The position numbers and the translations under genes were made by a program. From assembly GCA_964468205.1 (NCBI GenBank), contig CAYXVG010000042.1, positions 1 to 64,000 on the forward strand: DNA of 64,000 nt, written 5' to 3'. Shown here in pieces: positions 9,604 through 17,619 of the stretch (position 1 is the stretch's first letter; the number at the start of each line of letters is the position of its first letter). This stretch comes from CAWELS01 sp964468205 (GTDB lineage Bacteria; Acidobacteriota; Terriglobia; Bryobacterales; Bryobacteraceae). The notes beneath the pieces were generated by a model. That model saw only the letters and a program-made list of their open reading frames with translations. It was not told where the DNA came from and did not search any database.

Positions 9604-11972
9604 GTGTGCGCCTCCCGGGCGATGATGTCGGCTTGGATTTCGGGGCGCAGGTTCACGAAGAACTCGCTGAAACCGGCGACCCTCACCACCAGATCGCGGA
9701 ATGCCTCGGGATCCTTCTGCGCGGCGAGCAGAACTTCGGTGTCCACGCAATTGATCTGCAATTCCTGCCCGCCCTCCCGGAAGTAGACGTTCAGCATGGC
9801 CCGCACTTTCATCCGATTGACGTTGTTCTTCAGCATGCCGCCAGTGAAGCGGATATTCACCTGGTAGCCGGTCTGCCAGCTTTCCGGGCCGTTGAGTTTG
9901 CAGACGCTGTTGAGCAACGCGGTGGGACCGCTCTTCTCGCAACCGGCGCCGGCAGCGACGGAACTCGCGAGCGGGGTTCCGGCGAGGCGGCCATCCGGAG
10001 TGGCCGGCGTGACGAGGCCCGTGCGGACGCTAGAGGATCGCACGACGTGACCGTTGCCCATCGGCGTGCCGTCGCGTGGATCCTTGCAGATCTCTTTCAT
10101 GGGCTTGTCCCGCAGGCGCTCCACCAGAGCGATGATGTCGTCGAGATACGGATCGTCGTTGCCGTGCTTCGGGGCGGCGAGCAGCTTGGCGCGCAAGGTC
10201 TCGTAACCTTTGTAGTTGTTCCGGCAGGCCGCGGCTACATCGTCGAGTGTCGCGGCGCCGTCCTGGTAGACGACCTTGCGGATTGCTCCGAGGGCGTCGA
10301 CGGCGTTCGGGAAGAAGACGCCTCCGCAGGAGAGGATGTTGTACTTCGTGCCATCCACCATGTCACGGCCGCGCTCGATGCAGCCATCGAAGAGACACGA
10401 GGTAAGCGGCGTCTGACCCCAGCGCATCTGAGCGTCCATGAGGGTCATGGTGTTGCGGTAGCTGGAGGCGACGCTCTCGCGAAGATGTCCGCCGAAGACG
10501 GAGACGAAGTCGTCGAAGGTGGCGAGTTCGGAGAGAGGCCGGGCGAAGGAAGAGGGCTTCCGATTGCCTTTGTAGCCCTTGCCCGCGGTAAGGGTGGCTT
10601 CAAGCGCACCGAGGTAGCCGCAGTTCGCGCCAGGGTTGAAGTAGAACTGCCCCGGAATCGCGAGTTCGTTGCAGCCGACGGGAAGGTAGTTGTAGGCGTC
10701 CTTTTCGGATACACCCAGCTTGACCAGACCCGCGGGGACAACTTCGTCGCTCCAGAACATCGGCATCGAGGTGGTTTTACCGACGCGGGTGAGGCAGTAG
10801 TCGAAAAACTTCTGGTCGATGTTCCGATTCCAGCGGACCCAGACGAGCGGCTCGGGCAGAACCATGTTGGTTGCGCCGGTGAGCATCAGCCAGGAAAGAC
10901 GGTTGGAGAGATCCTTGCCGTCCGGAGTGGAGCCGCCGACGACGAAGCCCTGCGTGAGATGGTGCTCGGGTCCCCAGAAGGTATTGTCGTACTGCTTGAG
11001 CACGAAGTTTTCGGTGAGGGCGACGACCTCTTCGTCATCGATGCGGCCGGCCTTCTTGTCACTTTCGTAGAACGGCAAGAGGATCTGGTCGAGGTGGTCC
11101 GGCGTGCAGGAGTAGCCGTGGCCCTCGATGTGTATGGTCTGGTGGGCAAACCAGATGAGCTGGAGCGCCTCGCGGAAGGTCTCGGGCGGTTCGGTGGCGA
11201 CTTTCCGGCCGATGCGCGCCATCTCCTTCAGGTCGTTGGCACGGTGGGCGTCCGCGGCCCGGCCGGCTTCGGCGAGGAGAAACGCGGCGTAGCGGCCGAT
11301 CCATTCGGAGAGGCCGGCCATGGAGTCTTCGGCGGATTCGAGAAACGCGAGGGAATCCGGGTCGCGCTCGCCTCTACGCCGGCCGCGAATCTTCTCGAGA
11401 TAGCCGTCGATGCCGATTTCGAGCAGTTCGGAATAGGCGGGAGAGAGGTGGCCCTGGTTCGAGATGAACTTGTAGCTGGCGAGAGACTCGGGTCCGGCTG
11501 GCGGCTTGGCATTGGGTGAGTCCGGATGGAGAGCGCGGAACTGGCCCCAGAGATTCCGCTCATACCAGTAGTCCCAGATCTCTGGCGGCACCTGACCCGT
11601 GAGATAACCGCGGCGGCCGGGATTCTCCCCGGTATAGATTCCGTTCTCGCCGATACCGAGTTCGACAAAGAGCGGCATCGCCCCGGGGGTTTCCGAGATC
11701 GAGCCTGCGATGCGGTCGTGCGGCCGAATGTAGAGGGACACGGAGTTGAAGTATTCGCGAAGAGCCTTCCCCTTGCGCACGATCCACGGCTTCTTTTCAT
11801 TGGCGCGGAAGACATCAGTATAGACACGGGCGCGGTGGTGCGCGACGGCGACCGGCGAGGTGACGATGTCCTCGCGGAGTTCGCCAAGGTAAGGGCGCGT
11901 AGGTGTCGCGAGGCGTGCGGTTGCGGGGGCGGCGGCGAGGCCGGCAAGAAACATCCGCCGAGAAAACGGCAT
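9600..11972 (-). CDS. glycyl radical enzyme (PFL family) with Tat-like leader, paralog 1
   Basis: First gene of the GRE unit, 790 residues. Thiyl site PVGCNE (Cys434, Glu436) and glycyl loop RVAGFSEFF (Gly767) are both intact. The N-terminus MPFSRRMFLAGLAAAPATAR fits the twin-arginine consensus S-R-R-x-F-L with a low-hydrophobicity h-region and an ATA cleavage-like site at 17-19; the GRE domain proper begins about residue 30. It resembles the gene at 6208-8580 along its whole length, so they are recent-looking duplicates. Substrate is unknown: there are no microcompartment shell genes, no aldehyde dehydrogenase and no sulfite- or amine-handling genes next to it. A ribosome-binding site (GAGAGGA) and a -10-like TAGAAT lie just upstream. 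Confidence 0.9.
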   Translation of the reverse strand: MPFSRRMFLAGLAAAPATARLATPTRPYLGELREDIVTSPVAVAHHRARVYTDVFRANEKKPWIVRKGKALREYFNSVSLYIRPHDRIAGSISETPGAMPLFVELGIGENGIYTGENPGRRGYLTGQVPPEIWDYWYERNLWGQFRALHPDSPNAKPPAGPESLASYKFISNQGHLSPAYSELLEIGIDGYLEKIRGRRRGERDPDSLAFLESAEDSMAGLSEWIGRYAAFLLAEAGRAADAHRANDLKEMARIGRKVATEPPETFREALQLIWFAHQTIHIEGHGYSCTPDHLDQILLPFYESDKKAGRIDDEEVVALTENFVLKQYDNTFWGPEHHLTQGFVVGGSTPDGKDLSNRLSWLMLTGATNMVLPEPLVWVRWNRNIDQKFFDYCLTRVGKTTSMPMFWSDEVVPAGLVKLGVSEKDAYNYLPVGCNELAIPGQFYFNPGANCGYLGALEATLTAGKGYKGNRKPSSFARPLSELATFDDFVSVFGGHLRESVASSYRNTMTLMDAQMRWGQTPLTSCLFDGCIERGRDMVDGTKYNILSCGGVFFPNAVDALGAIRKVVYQDGAATLDDVAAACRNNYKGYETLRAKLLAAPKHGNDDPYLDDIIALVERLRDKPMKEICKDPRDGTPMGNGHVVRSSSVRTGLVTPATPDGRLAGTPLASSVAAGAGCEKSGPTALLNSVCKLNGPESWQTGYQVNIRFTGGMLKNNVNRMKVRAMLNVYFREGGQELQINCVDTEVLLAAQKDPEAFRDLVVRVAGFSEFFVNLRPEIQADIIAREAHT

Positions 11973-11979
11973 GGGAATT

Positions 11980-11998
11980 CCTCTCTAAGAGGATTCTA
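11980..11998 (-). promoter_or_regulatory. -10 element and Shine-Dalgarno hairpin upstream of GRE operon
   Basis: On the minus strand a TAGAAT (11998-11993) precedes a 13-base palindrome CCTCT-TAG-AGAGG (11992-11980) that contains the Shine-Dalgarno GAGAGG of the GRE start at 11972. The hairpin could mask the ribosome-binding site; whether it folds in vivo is inference. Confidence 0.35.
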
Positions 11999-12069
11999 AC
12001 AGAGAAAGTAGAGTATCAGGTCTGTAATCACGCACGGAAGGGCTACCGCCACCGGCCGCGCACGGCCGT

Positions 12070-12636
12070 TCATTCCGTGGCGTTCACCAGTTCCGCGGAA
12101 AGTATGTCCGCGCGGCGGGCGAGGCCGGCGGCCGCGGCCAGGTCGGTGGCGCGCACGGCTTCGGCCTGGGCGATGAAGGTTCGCACCCGGTTGAGGCGGA
12201 TTTGCTGATCCTGGGAGAGGTTTCGCCGCGCCAGGACAGCCAGATTCCGGCGGGACCGGGCGAGGCTGGCATTGATTTCGTTCCGGTAACGCGACTCCTC
12301 TTCCGGCAAGAGCATAGGGGCGAGAGAGGGCGGAGGTGAGGCGGGAGGTTCCGGAGGCGACGGCGGGACGGGAGCGAGTTGCGGTTCCGCCTCGTGCTCG
12401 GGAGCCGGCGGCAGCGGTTCAGGAGCGGGAGGAGCGGGTTCCGGCTGCGCGGGCGCCTCCACCGACGGTTCGCCAGGAGTAATCTCCACGCATTCTTCAG
12501 CCGGCGGCTCGGCCTCCGGCTTGGGCTCGGTGACCACGGGCGGGGGCGGAGGGATTTGCGGTTCGTGTTTTCGCTTGCAGGCGGGCGCGGCAAAGATTAC
12601 GACCAGCAAGGTCCAGACGGCGGCAAAGCGGCGCAT
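12070..12636 (-). CDS. proline-rich lipoprotein, hypothetical
   Basis: Protein of 188 residues with a signal peptide ending APAC (Cys20 probably lipidated). A long low-complexity Pro/Glu region spans about residues 28-110 (repeats of PPPP, PEPAPPAPEP, PPSPPEPPAS). The C-terminal part (about 115-188) is helical and may form a coiled coil (LPEEESRYRNEINASLARSRRNL). The Pro/Glu tether plus helical domain would fit a periplasm-spanning or peptidoglycan-near protein. No family is recognised. Codon-position GC bias supports it being real. Confidence 0.65.
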   Translation of the reverse strand: MRRFAAVWTLLVVIFAAPACKRKHEPQIPPPPPVVTEPKPEAEPPAEECVEITPGEPSVEAPAQPEPAPPAPEPLPPAPEHEAEPQLAPVPPSPPEPPASPPPSLAPMLLPEEESRYRNEINASLARSRRNLAVLARRNLSQDQQIRLNRVRTFIAQAEAVRATDLAAAAGLARRADILSAELVNATE

Positions 12637-12679
12637 CTACTTAGAGGGTCGCACGCAGAGGGGCGCGGGCGCAAAAGGC

Positions 12680-13402
12680 CTACAGGGTGAGGCCGCCATC
12701 CACTGTGAGTACCTGGCCGGTGATGTAGCTGTCCGGCTCGAGCAGGAAACGAACGGCTCGCGCGATGTCTGCCGCGCGGCCGTAGCGGGGAATGATCCCG
12801 TCGCCGATGAATCGTTGGTATTTGCCGCTAGCGATGGAGGCTTCGGCCATGCCGGCGGCGTTGACACCCGGACAGATGACGTTGACGCGAATGTTCGAGG
12901 GGCCGCGGCACTCCTTGGCGAGTATTCGAGCCGCGTGAGCAAGGGCCGCCTTGGGCGCACCATACGCGGTGGAGCCGGGGAAGACCGCCACCGCCTGCAT
13001 GGTGGAGATCAACACGATGGCGCCGGGAGTGCCGGCGGTGTGCATACGGGTGGCGGCCTCGCGGGCAAGGAGAATCGGACCGAGAAAGTTCACCTCGTGG
13101 GACTCGACCATCGCACTCTCGAGTTCGTCAGGATCTTTCACGCGGGCCGGGATCCCGCTGAAGACAACCAGTCCGTAGAGATCGGGGGCGGCGTCGAGCA
13201 GACGGCGGCGGGCGGTGGCATTGCGGAGGTCCGCCTCAATTACGTTGGCGATATTCCGGTACCTCGAGGCGCGCTCGGCGTTCGATAGATAACTCACTAC
13301 GAGGTCCGCGCCCTCGGCAGCCAGAGCCTCGGTAGCGGCGGATCCGAGTCCTCCCGAGCCGCCCGCCAGCACGATGCTTCTTCCTTTCAGCGATTCAGGC
13401 AT
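12680..13402 (-). CDS. short-chain dehydrogenase/reductase (SDR)
   Basis: Classical SDR of 240 residues, a NAD(P)(H)-dependent oxidoreductase. The nucleotide-binding motif GGSGGLGS is at about residues 14-21, and the catalytic Ser and Tyr-x-x-x-Lys lie in STMQAV and STAYGAPKAA. The C-terminus has the common SDR ending YITGQVLTVDGG. The substrate is unknown; 3-oxoacyl-ACP reductase-like folds look the same. An in-frame earlier start exists at 13432, but the ATG at 13402 gives the normal SDR N-terminus. It overlaps the end of the upstream O-antigen ligase-like gene by eight bases, so the two are probably cotranslated. Confidence 0.9.
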   Translation of the reverse strand: MPESLKGRSIVLAGGSGGLGSAATEALAAEGADLVVSYLSNAERASRYRNIANVIEADLRNATARRRLLDAAPDLYGLVVFSGIPARVKDPDELESAMVESHEVNFLGPILLAREAATRMHTAGTPGAIVLISTMQAVAVFPGSTAYGAPKAALAHAARILAKECRGPSNIRVNVICPGVNAAGMAEASIASGKYQRFIGDGIIPRYGRAADIARAVRFLLEPDSYITGQVLTVDGGLTL

Positions 13403-14621
13403 TCTGTTTCTCCGTGGATGCGCCGGCGCCAATTACCGAGTAGCCGGCGGCGAGGATGGCCAGGAAAATCGTGAGCACCTCGGTGTCGCCGAGATTCAGC
13501 TCGAAGAATCCGGCGCAGAGGATGGCGATGATTGCCGCGATGGCCCCGTGCAGGAAGTAGCGGCCTTCCGGGGCGAGGTTGCGGCGCAGAGCGCGCCAGA
13601 AGTCGACCAGCGCCCTGCCGATGAACCAGAGCAGGCACAGCATGACGGGGATGCCGCGTTCGGCGGCGTAGTGCAAATATACGTTGTGCAGATGACCGTA
13701 CCAGCCTTCCGGGAGGGGACGGGGGACATCGGCGGGGACGAATTCCTCGAAACGGGCCGCCACCTGTTCCGGCCCTACGCCGAGAATTGGGTTTGCCTTG
13801 ATCATGTTCCAGCCCGTCCGGTAGGTGACAACGCGGTGCTGGTTGGAATCCACCTCGCCATGGGGCCGCACCACGGAGGTGAAGCGATCCCGCAAGCTTT
13901 CCGGCCCGAAGGCGAGGACCGCGGCGACGAGGAGCGGCGCCAGTAAGATCAGTTTCGGCCTCCAGAACCATAGCAGGTAAAGCCCGGCGGCGAATGCGCC
14001 AAGCCAGATGTTGCGGGTGAAGCCGAGCACGATTGCGGCAGCGAGCAGTCCGGAACAGGCAAGCCACGCGAGCGTGCGGCGCCGGCCTAAGGGAGAAAAG
14101 AGAATGAAAGCGCCGGTAAGCGAGAAGACCAGCATCATCTCCCCGCCAAACGTTTGCCAGTGACTCATAAATCCGGTCATCCGGGAGCCCACGTAGTACT
14201 CATAGAACGGCACGCCGAGTTCCACGGCCTCCCGGTACTTCAGCACGAACTGGACGATTCCGACTCCAGCCGAAGCGGCCGCCACGACAATCCACGCCCG
14301 CGTCAAACGGTTCACTTCTGACAGCGATCGAAAAGCGCTGTAAACCAGAACGAGGGTGAGAAAAACGTAGAGCTTCCTCAGTTGGGGGAGCCCGGCTGCC
14401 GGGTCCGTCGAAAGGGACAGCGATACGACGGTCCCCAATATGAAGAGGCCGAGCGGAAGCTTCAGCGGGGGGAAGCGAAGGTCCGCGCGCGAAACGATGA
14501 GCGCAGCCAACGAAGCGCCGATCAGAATGTGGGAGACGGCAATGGAAACGAGCGGAGCCACCGCAGCGGAAAATACCAGCCAGAATGCTGTGAGGCGGAG
14601 GCGGCGCTGAAGCGGTTCCAT
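13395..14621 (-). CDS. O-antigen ligase / Wzy-like polymerase
   Basis: Multispanning membrane protein of 408 residues with about ten to twelve helices and a large periplasmic loop between about residues 245 and 320. The loop carries HLHNVYLHYAAERG, matching the HxHN-type segment of the Wzy_C/O-antigen ligase superfamily (WaaL, Wzy, PglL). These enzymes join or polymerise lipid-linked glycans on the periplasmic face. Together with the nearby gmd/fcl pair it suggests a fucose-containing surface polysaccharide, though the genes are on opposite strands. Ligase and polymerase cannot be told apart by sequence. Confidence 0.85.
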   Translation of the reverse strand: MEPLQRRLRLTAFWLVFSAAVAPLVSIAVSHILIGASLAALIVSRADLRFPPLKLPLGLFILGTVVSLSLSTDPAAGLPQLRKLYVFLTLVLVYSAFRSLSEVNRLTRAWIVVAAASAGVGIVQFVLKYREAVELGVPFYEYYVGSRMTGFMSHWQTFGGEMMLVFSLTGAFILFSPLGRRRTLAWLACSGLLAAAIVLGFTRNIWLGAFAAGLYLLWFWRPKLILLAPLLVAAVLAFGPESLRDRFTSVVRPHGEVDSNQHRVVTYRTGWNMIKANPILGVGPEQVAARFEEFVPADVPRPLPEGWYGHLHNVYLHYAAERGIPVMLCLLWFIGRALVDFWRALRRNLAPEGRYFLHGAIAAIIAILCAGFFELNLGDTEVLTIFLAILAAGYSVIGAGASTEKQNA

Positions 14622-14834
14622 GATCGTTCGGTCAAACCCCCGATAGTAGCATCGTTGCGGGCGGTGGACGGGAGCCGCCAGCCGGATGTAACGGTTGACA
14701 CGCGCCGGGCGCCCGCAGGTTGCGCCAAACCGCCCGGCGGTGTGTCAGAATGTAGTGTTCCCCGCGGCCGGTCTGCTCTGACCGCCCGGGTCAGCCGCGT
14801 TCGTGCGGGCTGAAAACTCATCGGATAAAACGAA

Positions 14835-15326
14835 ATGCAGATCTACATTCTGCGACATGGCATCGCCGAAGTCGCGCGCCCCGGGATGAGCGATGCGGAC
14901 CGCGCCCTGGTGGCCGACGGCAAGAAGAAGCTGAGGCAAGTGGTACGGGCGGCCCGAAACGCCGGGGTGGAGCCAAGCGTGATTCTTACGAGTCCGTATA
15001 AACGGGCGTTGGAGACGGCGGAAATCGCCGCCCATGAATTCGGCTACAAAGGGGAACTTGTCCAGACGGACGCTCTCCGGCCGGGCTGCGCACCGGAGGA
15101 GGTGTGGGAGGAAATCCGCGTTTTCAAGGGAGAAGACCGGATTCTTCTTTCCGGCCACGAGCCGCTCCTCAGCCACTTGATCGGTTTCCTGCTGAGTGCG
15201 CCGTCGCTTCTGGTCGACTTGAAGAAAGGTTCGCTGGTCCGGATCGACATGGACCAGGTGCAATTCCAGCCGCGCGGCATCCTGCGCTGGTACTTAACGC
15301 CAAAGCTGGTGACCGGACGGCGATAA
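14835..15326 (+). CDS. sixA: phosphohistidine phosphatase SixA
   Basis: Histidine-phosphatase superfamily protein of 163 residues, the usual SixA length. It begins MQIYILRHG, with catalytic Arg7-His8; a second phosphate-binding Arg is in SPYKRALETA and the second catalytic His in LLSGHEPLLSHL. SixA dephosphorylates phosphohistidine on HPt or phosphotransferase proteins. It is 25 bases upstream of gmd on the same strand, probably in one transcript, although no functional link is known. Confidence 0.9.
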   Translation: MQIYILRHGIAEVARPGMSDADRALVADGKKKLRQVVRAARNAGVEPSVILTSPYKRALETAEIAAHEFGYKGELVQTDALRPGCAPEEVWEEIRVFKGEDRILLSGHEPLLSHLIGFLLSAPSLLVDLKKGSLVRIDMDQVQFQPRGILRWYLTPKLVTGRR

Positions 15327-15351
15327 CCCGGACCGCGGTGGAGGAGGTGGA

Positions 15352-16398
15352 ATGAGAACGGCTCTGCTGACCGGGATCACCGGACAGGACGGTTCCTACC
15401 TGACGCGCTTGTTGCTCGACAAGGGTTACCGGGTGCACGGCATTATGCGGCGCGCCAGCACCTTCAACACAGACCGGATCGACGCCATTTACAGCGATCC
15501 GCACGAGAGCGGCAGGCGGCTCTTTTTGCACTACGGGGACCTGACTGACGGGACCGGGCTGCGGCGCATACTCCGCGAAGCGAAGCCCGACGAGATTTAT
15601 AACCTCGGCGCGCAGTCGCACGTGCGGGTCTCCTTTGACCAGCCCGAGTACACGGCGGACGCCGTGGCGATGGGCACTCTCCGGCTGCTCGAAGCCGTAC
15701 GCGACTTCCAGCGGGACACGGGCCACCGAGTGCGCTTCTATCAAGCCGGGTCCTCCGAGATGTTCGGCGCGGCGCCCCCGCCTCAGAACGAGTCCACGCC
15801 GTTCTACCCGCGCAGCCCGTACGCGGTGGGCAAGGTGGCCGGACACTGGTTCGCGGTGAACTACCGGGAGGCGTTCGGTCTTTACATCGCCAACGGCATT
15901 CTGTTCAACCATGAATCGCCGGCCCGCGGCGAAACGTTCGTCACCCGGAAGATTACCCGGGCCGCCGGCCGGATACTTCATGGCTTGCAAGACAAACTCT
16001 ACCTGGGCAATTTGGACGCCAGGCGAGATTGGGGATTCGCCGGTGACTACGTGGAAGCGATGTGGCTCATGCTGCAGCACGAAGAGCCTGACGATTTCGT
16101 TGTCGCCACCGGGGAATCCCACACGGTGCAGGAGTTCCTGGAGGAAGCGTTCGGACACGTAAAACTCAACTGGCGGGATCACGTGGAGCATGATCCGCGA
16201 TACCTTCGCCCCACCGAGGTGGACTACCTGATGGGCGACGCGAAGAAGGCACGGGAGAAATTGGGGTGGAATCCGCGTGTCTCTTTCCATGAACTCGTGC
16301 GCATGATGGTGGACAGCGACGTGGAACTGGCGGCCAGGGAGCGGGTGTTGAAAGATGCGGGACACGACGTCGCTCCGCGCGGGGCGGCGTCTTACTGA
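15352..16398 (+). CDS. gmd: GDP-mannose 4,6-dehydratase
   Basis: Extended SDR of 348 residues that converts GDP-D-mannose to GDP-4-keto-6-deoxymannose, the first step to GDP-fucose and related sugars. The N-terminal GITGQDGSYL is the Rossmann glycine motif, and the Tyr-x-x-x-Lys catalytic pair is in SPYAVGKVAGHW. The family hallmarks RRASTFNTDRI and FYQAGSSEMFGA are present. The substrate-binding segment NHESPARGETFVTRKITRA is conserved. A GGAGGTGG ribosome-binding site directly precedes the ATG. The next gene completes the fucose pathway. Confidence 0.96.
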   Translation: MRTALLTGITGQDGSYLTRLLLDKGYRVHGIMRRASTFNTDRIDAIYSDPHESGRRLFLHYGDLTDGTGLRRILREAKPDEIYNLGAQSHVRVSFDQPEYTADAVAMGTLRLLEAVRDFQRDTGHRVRFYQAGSSEMFGAAPPPQNESTPFYPRSPYAVGKVAGHWFAVNYREAFGLYIANGILFNHESPARGETFVTRKITRAAGRILHGLQDKLYLGNLDARRDWGFAGDYVEAMWLMLQHEEPDDFVVATGESHTVQEFLEEAFGHVKLNWRDHVEHDPRYLRPTEVDYLMGDAKKAREKLGWNPRVSFHELVRMMVDSDVELAARERVLKDAGHDVAPRGAASY

Positions 16399-16413
16399 CC
16401 AGCGGAGAAAGGC

Positions 16414-17343
16414 ATGGAACAGGACGCTCGAATCTTTGTCGCCGGACACCGGGGCATGGTAGGGTCGGCGATCCTTCGCTGTCTCAGCTCGCGTGGTTAC
16501 ACGAACCTGCTCGTCCGGGGGCGGGAGGAACTCGACCTCACCGACCAACCGGCGGTCGCGGCTTTCTTCGCCAGTGAAAGACCAGAATATGTGTTTCTGG
16601 CCGCCGCGCGTGTCGGCGGAATTCACGCGAATCAAACATATCCGGCGGAGTTTCTTTACGAAAACCTCGCGATTCAAACCAACGTCATTTACAGCGCCTG
16701 GGGCGCTGGAGCGCGGAAGCTGTTATTCCTCGGCTCCTCCTGCATTTATCCGAGGATGGCGGAACAGCCGATACGCGAGGATTCCTTGCTCACCGGCCCG
16801 CTGGAGCCCACCAATCAGTGGTACGCCATCGCAAAAATTGCCGGCGTGAAGATGATTCAGGCATACCGCAGACAATACGGGTTTTCCGGCATCTCGCTGA
16901 TGCCCACGAATCTCTATGGCCCAGGCGACAATTTCGACCTCGAAACCTCCCACGTACTCCCCGCTCTGCTGCGGAAATTTCACGAGGCGCGAACTGGCGG
17001 CGCGCCCGAGGTGGTGGTGTGGGGCACGGGCCAGCCGCGCCGGGAGTTCCTCCACGTGGACGATCTCGCGGACGCCGCGGTTTTCCTCATGAGCGAGTAT
17101 GACGGGGAAGATATTGTGAACGTGGGTGCGGGCGAGGATCTGCGAATTAGCGAGCTGGCGGAACTCGTCGCCGCCGTCACCGGCTATGAACGCAAAATCG
17201 TATACGACACGTCCATGCCGGATGGCACACCCCGGAAGCTGCTCGATACTTCGCGCCTGCGCTCGTTGGGTTGGCGGCCGTCAATCGGGCTGCGGGAAGG
17301 AATTGAGCGAACCTACCGCTGGTTTCTGGACAATGAAGCCTGA
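16414..17343 (+). CDS. fcl: GDP-L-fucose synthase
   Basis: Epimerase/reductase of 309 residues that turns GDP-4-keto-6-deoxymannose into GDP-L-fucose. It has the glycine motif GHRGMVGSA near the N-terminus, the family signature FLGSSCIYPR and the catalytic Tyr-x-x-x-Lys in QWYAIAKIAG. The downstream SLMPTNLYGPGDNFD is also typical. It sits 15 bases after gmd, forming the standard two-gene GDP-fucose operon. The fucose donor would feed the surface polysaccharide genes around it. Confidence 0.95.
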   Translation: MEQDARIFVAGHRGMVGSAILRCLSSRGYTNLLVRGREELDLTDQPAVAAFFASERPEYVFLAAARVGGIHANQTYPAEFLYENLAIQTNVIYSAWGAGARKLLFLGSSCIYPRMAEQPIREDSLLTGPLEPTNQWYAIAKIAGVKMIQAYRRQYGFSGISLMPTNLYGPGDNFDLETSHVLPALLRKFHEARTGGAPEVVVWGTGQPRREFLHVDDLADAAVFLMSEYDGEDIVNVGAGEDLRISELAELVAAVTGYERKIVYDTSMPDGTPRKLLDTSRLRSLGWRPSIGLREGIERTYRWFLDNEA

Positions 17344-17372
17344 GACCTTCCGGCGGGCATCGGGCCGGCCGG

Positions 17373-17405
17373 CGGACCGGTAAGGTCCGAGCGTTACGGG
17401 GTAAC
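17373..17405 (+). terminator. tandem hairpins after fcl (possible terminator)
   Basis: A 6-bp perfect hairpin CGGACC-GGTAA-GGTCCG (17373-17389) is followed by a second, GTTAC-GGG-GTAAC (17393-17405). They start 30 bases after the fcl stop. There is no T-run, so a Rho-type or attenuating role is as likely as intrinsic termination. Confidence 0.35.
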
Positions 17406-17481
17406 AACTGCAGGCCGGCCTTGACTCCTGCCCCGAGCGGGCGTACGTTTGGGGTAGAAGGGTAAATGGAGGGAGGTTCGA

Positions 17482-17619
17482 ATGATCGAGGTCTCGAAAC
17501 GGGATCAATCGGACCCGAATGAGAGGAAAGTGATTTTTCTCGAGTTCGTTGCCGCGAGTTCGATTTTTCTGATCGTCGCTCTCGTCCTCTACATGGTGTT
17601 CACCTATCGTCCGGCGTAG
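17482..17619 (+). CDS. small single-pass membrane protein (45 aa)
   Basis: A 45-residue open frame from ATG 17482 to TAG 17619. A strong ribosome-binding site (GGAGGGAGG, 17468-17476) lies about five bases upstream. The product has a charged N-terminal part (MIEVSKRDQSDPNERK) and one hydrophobic helix (about residues 22-41, FVAASSIFLIVALVLYMVF) with a short C-terminal tail. It overlaps the end of the convergent CCA-family gene by 20 bases. It resembles other tiny helix-only membrane proteins; function unknown. The ribosome-binding site and clean topology are the case for it being real. Confidence 0.6.
   Translation: MIEVSKRDQSDPNERKVIFLEFVAASSIFLIVALVLYMVFTYRPA

Noticed and set aside
9606..11519. 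637-residue plus-strand open frame
   Set aside because: Antisense to the GRE gene; low-complexity, no family motifs, produced by GC-rich codon bias.
14695..14725. TTGACA upstream of sixA as a promoter
   Set aside because: No -10 hexamer at 16-18 bases; surrounding sequence is too GC-rich.
15169..16677. 502-residue minus-strand open frame
   Set aside because: Antisense to gmd and fcl, which are certain.
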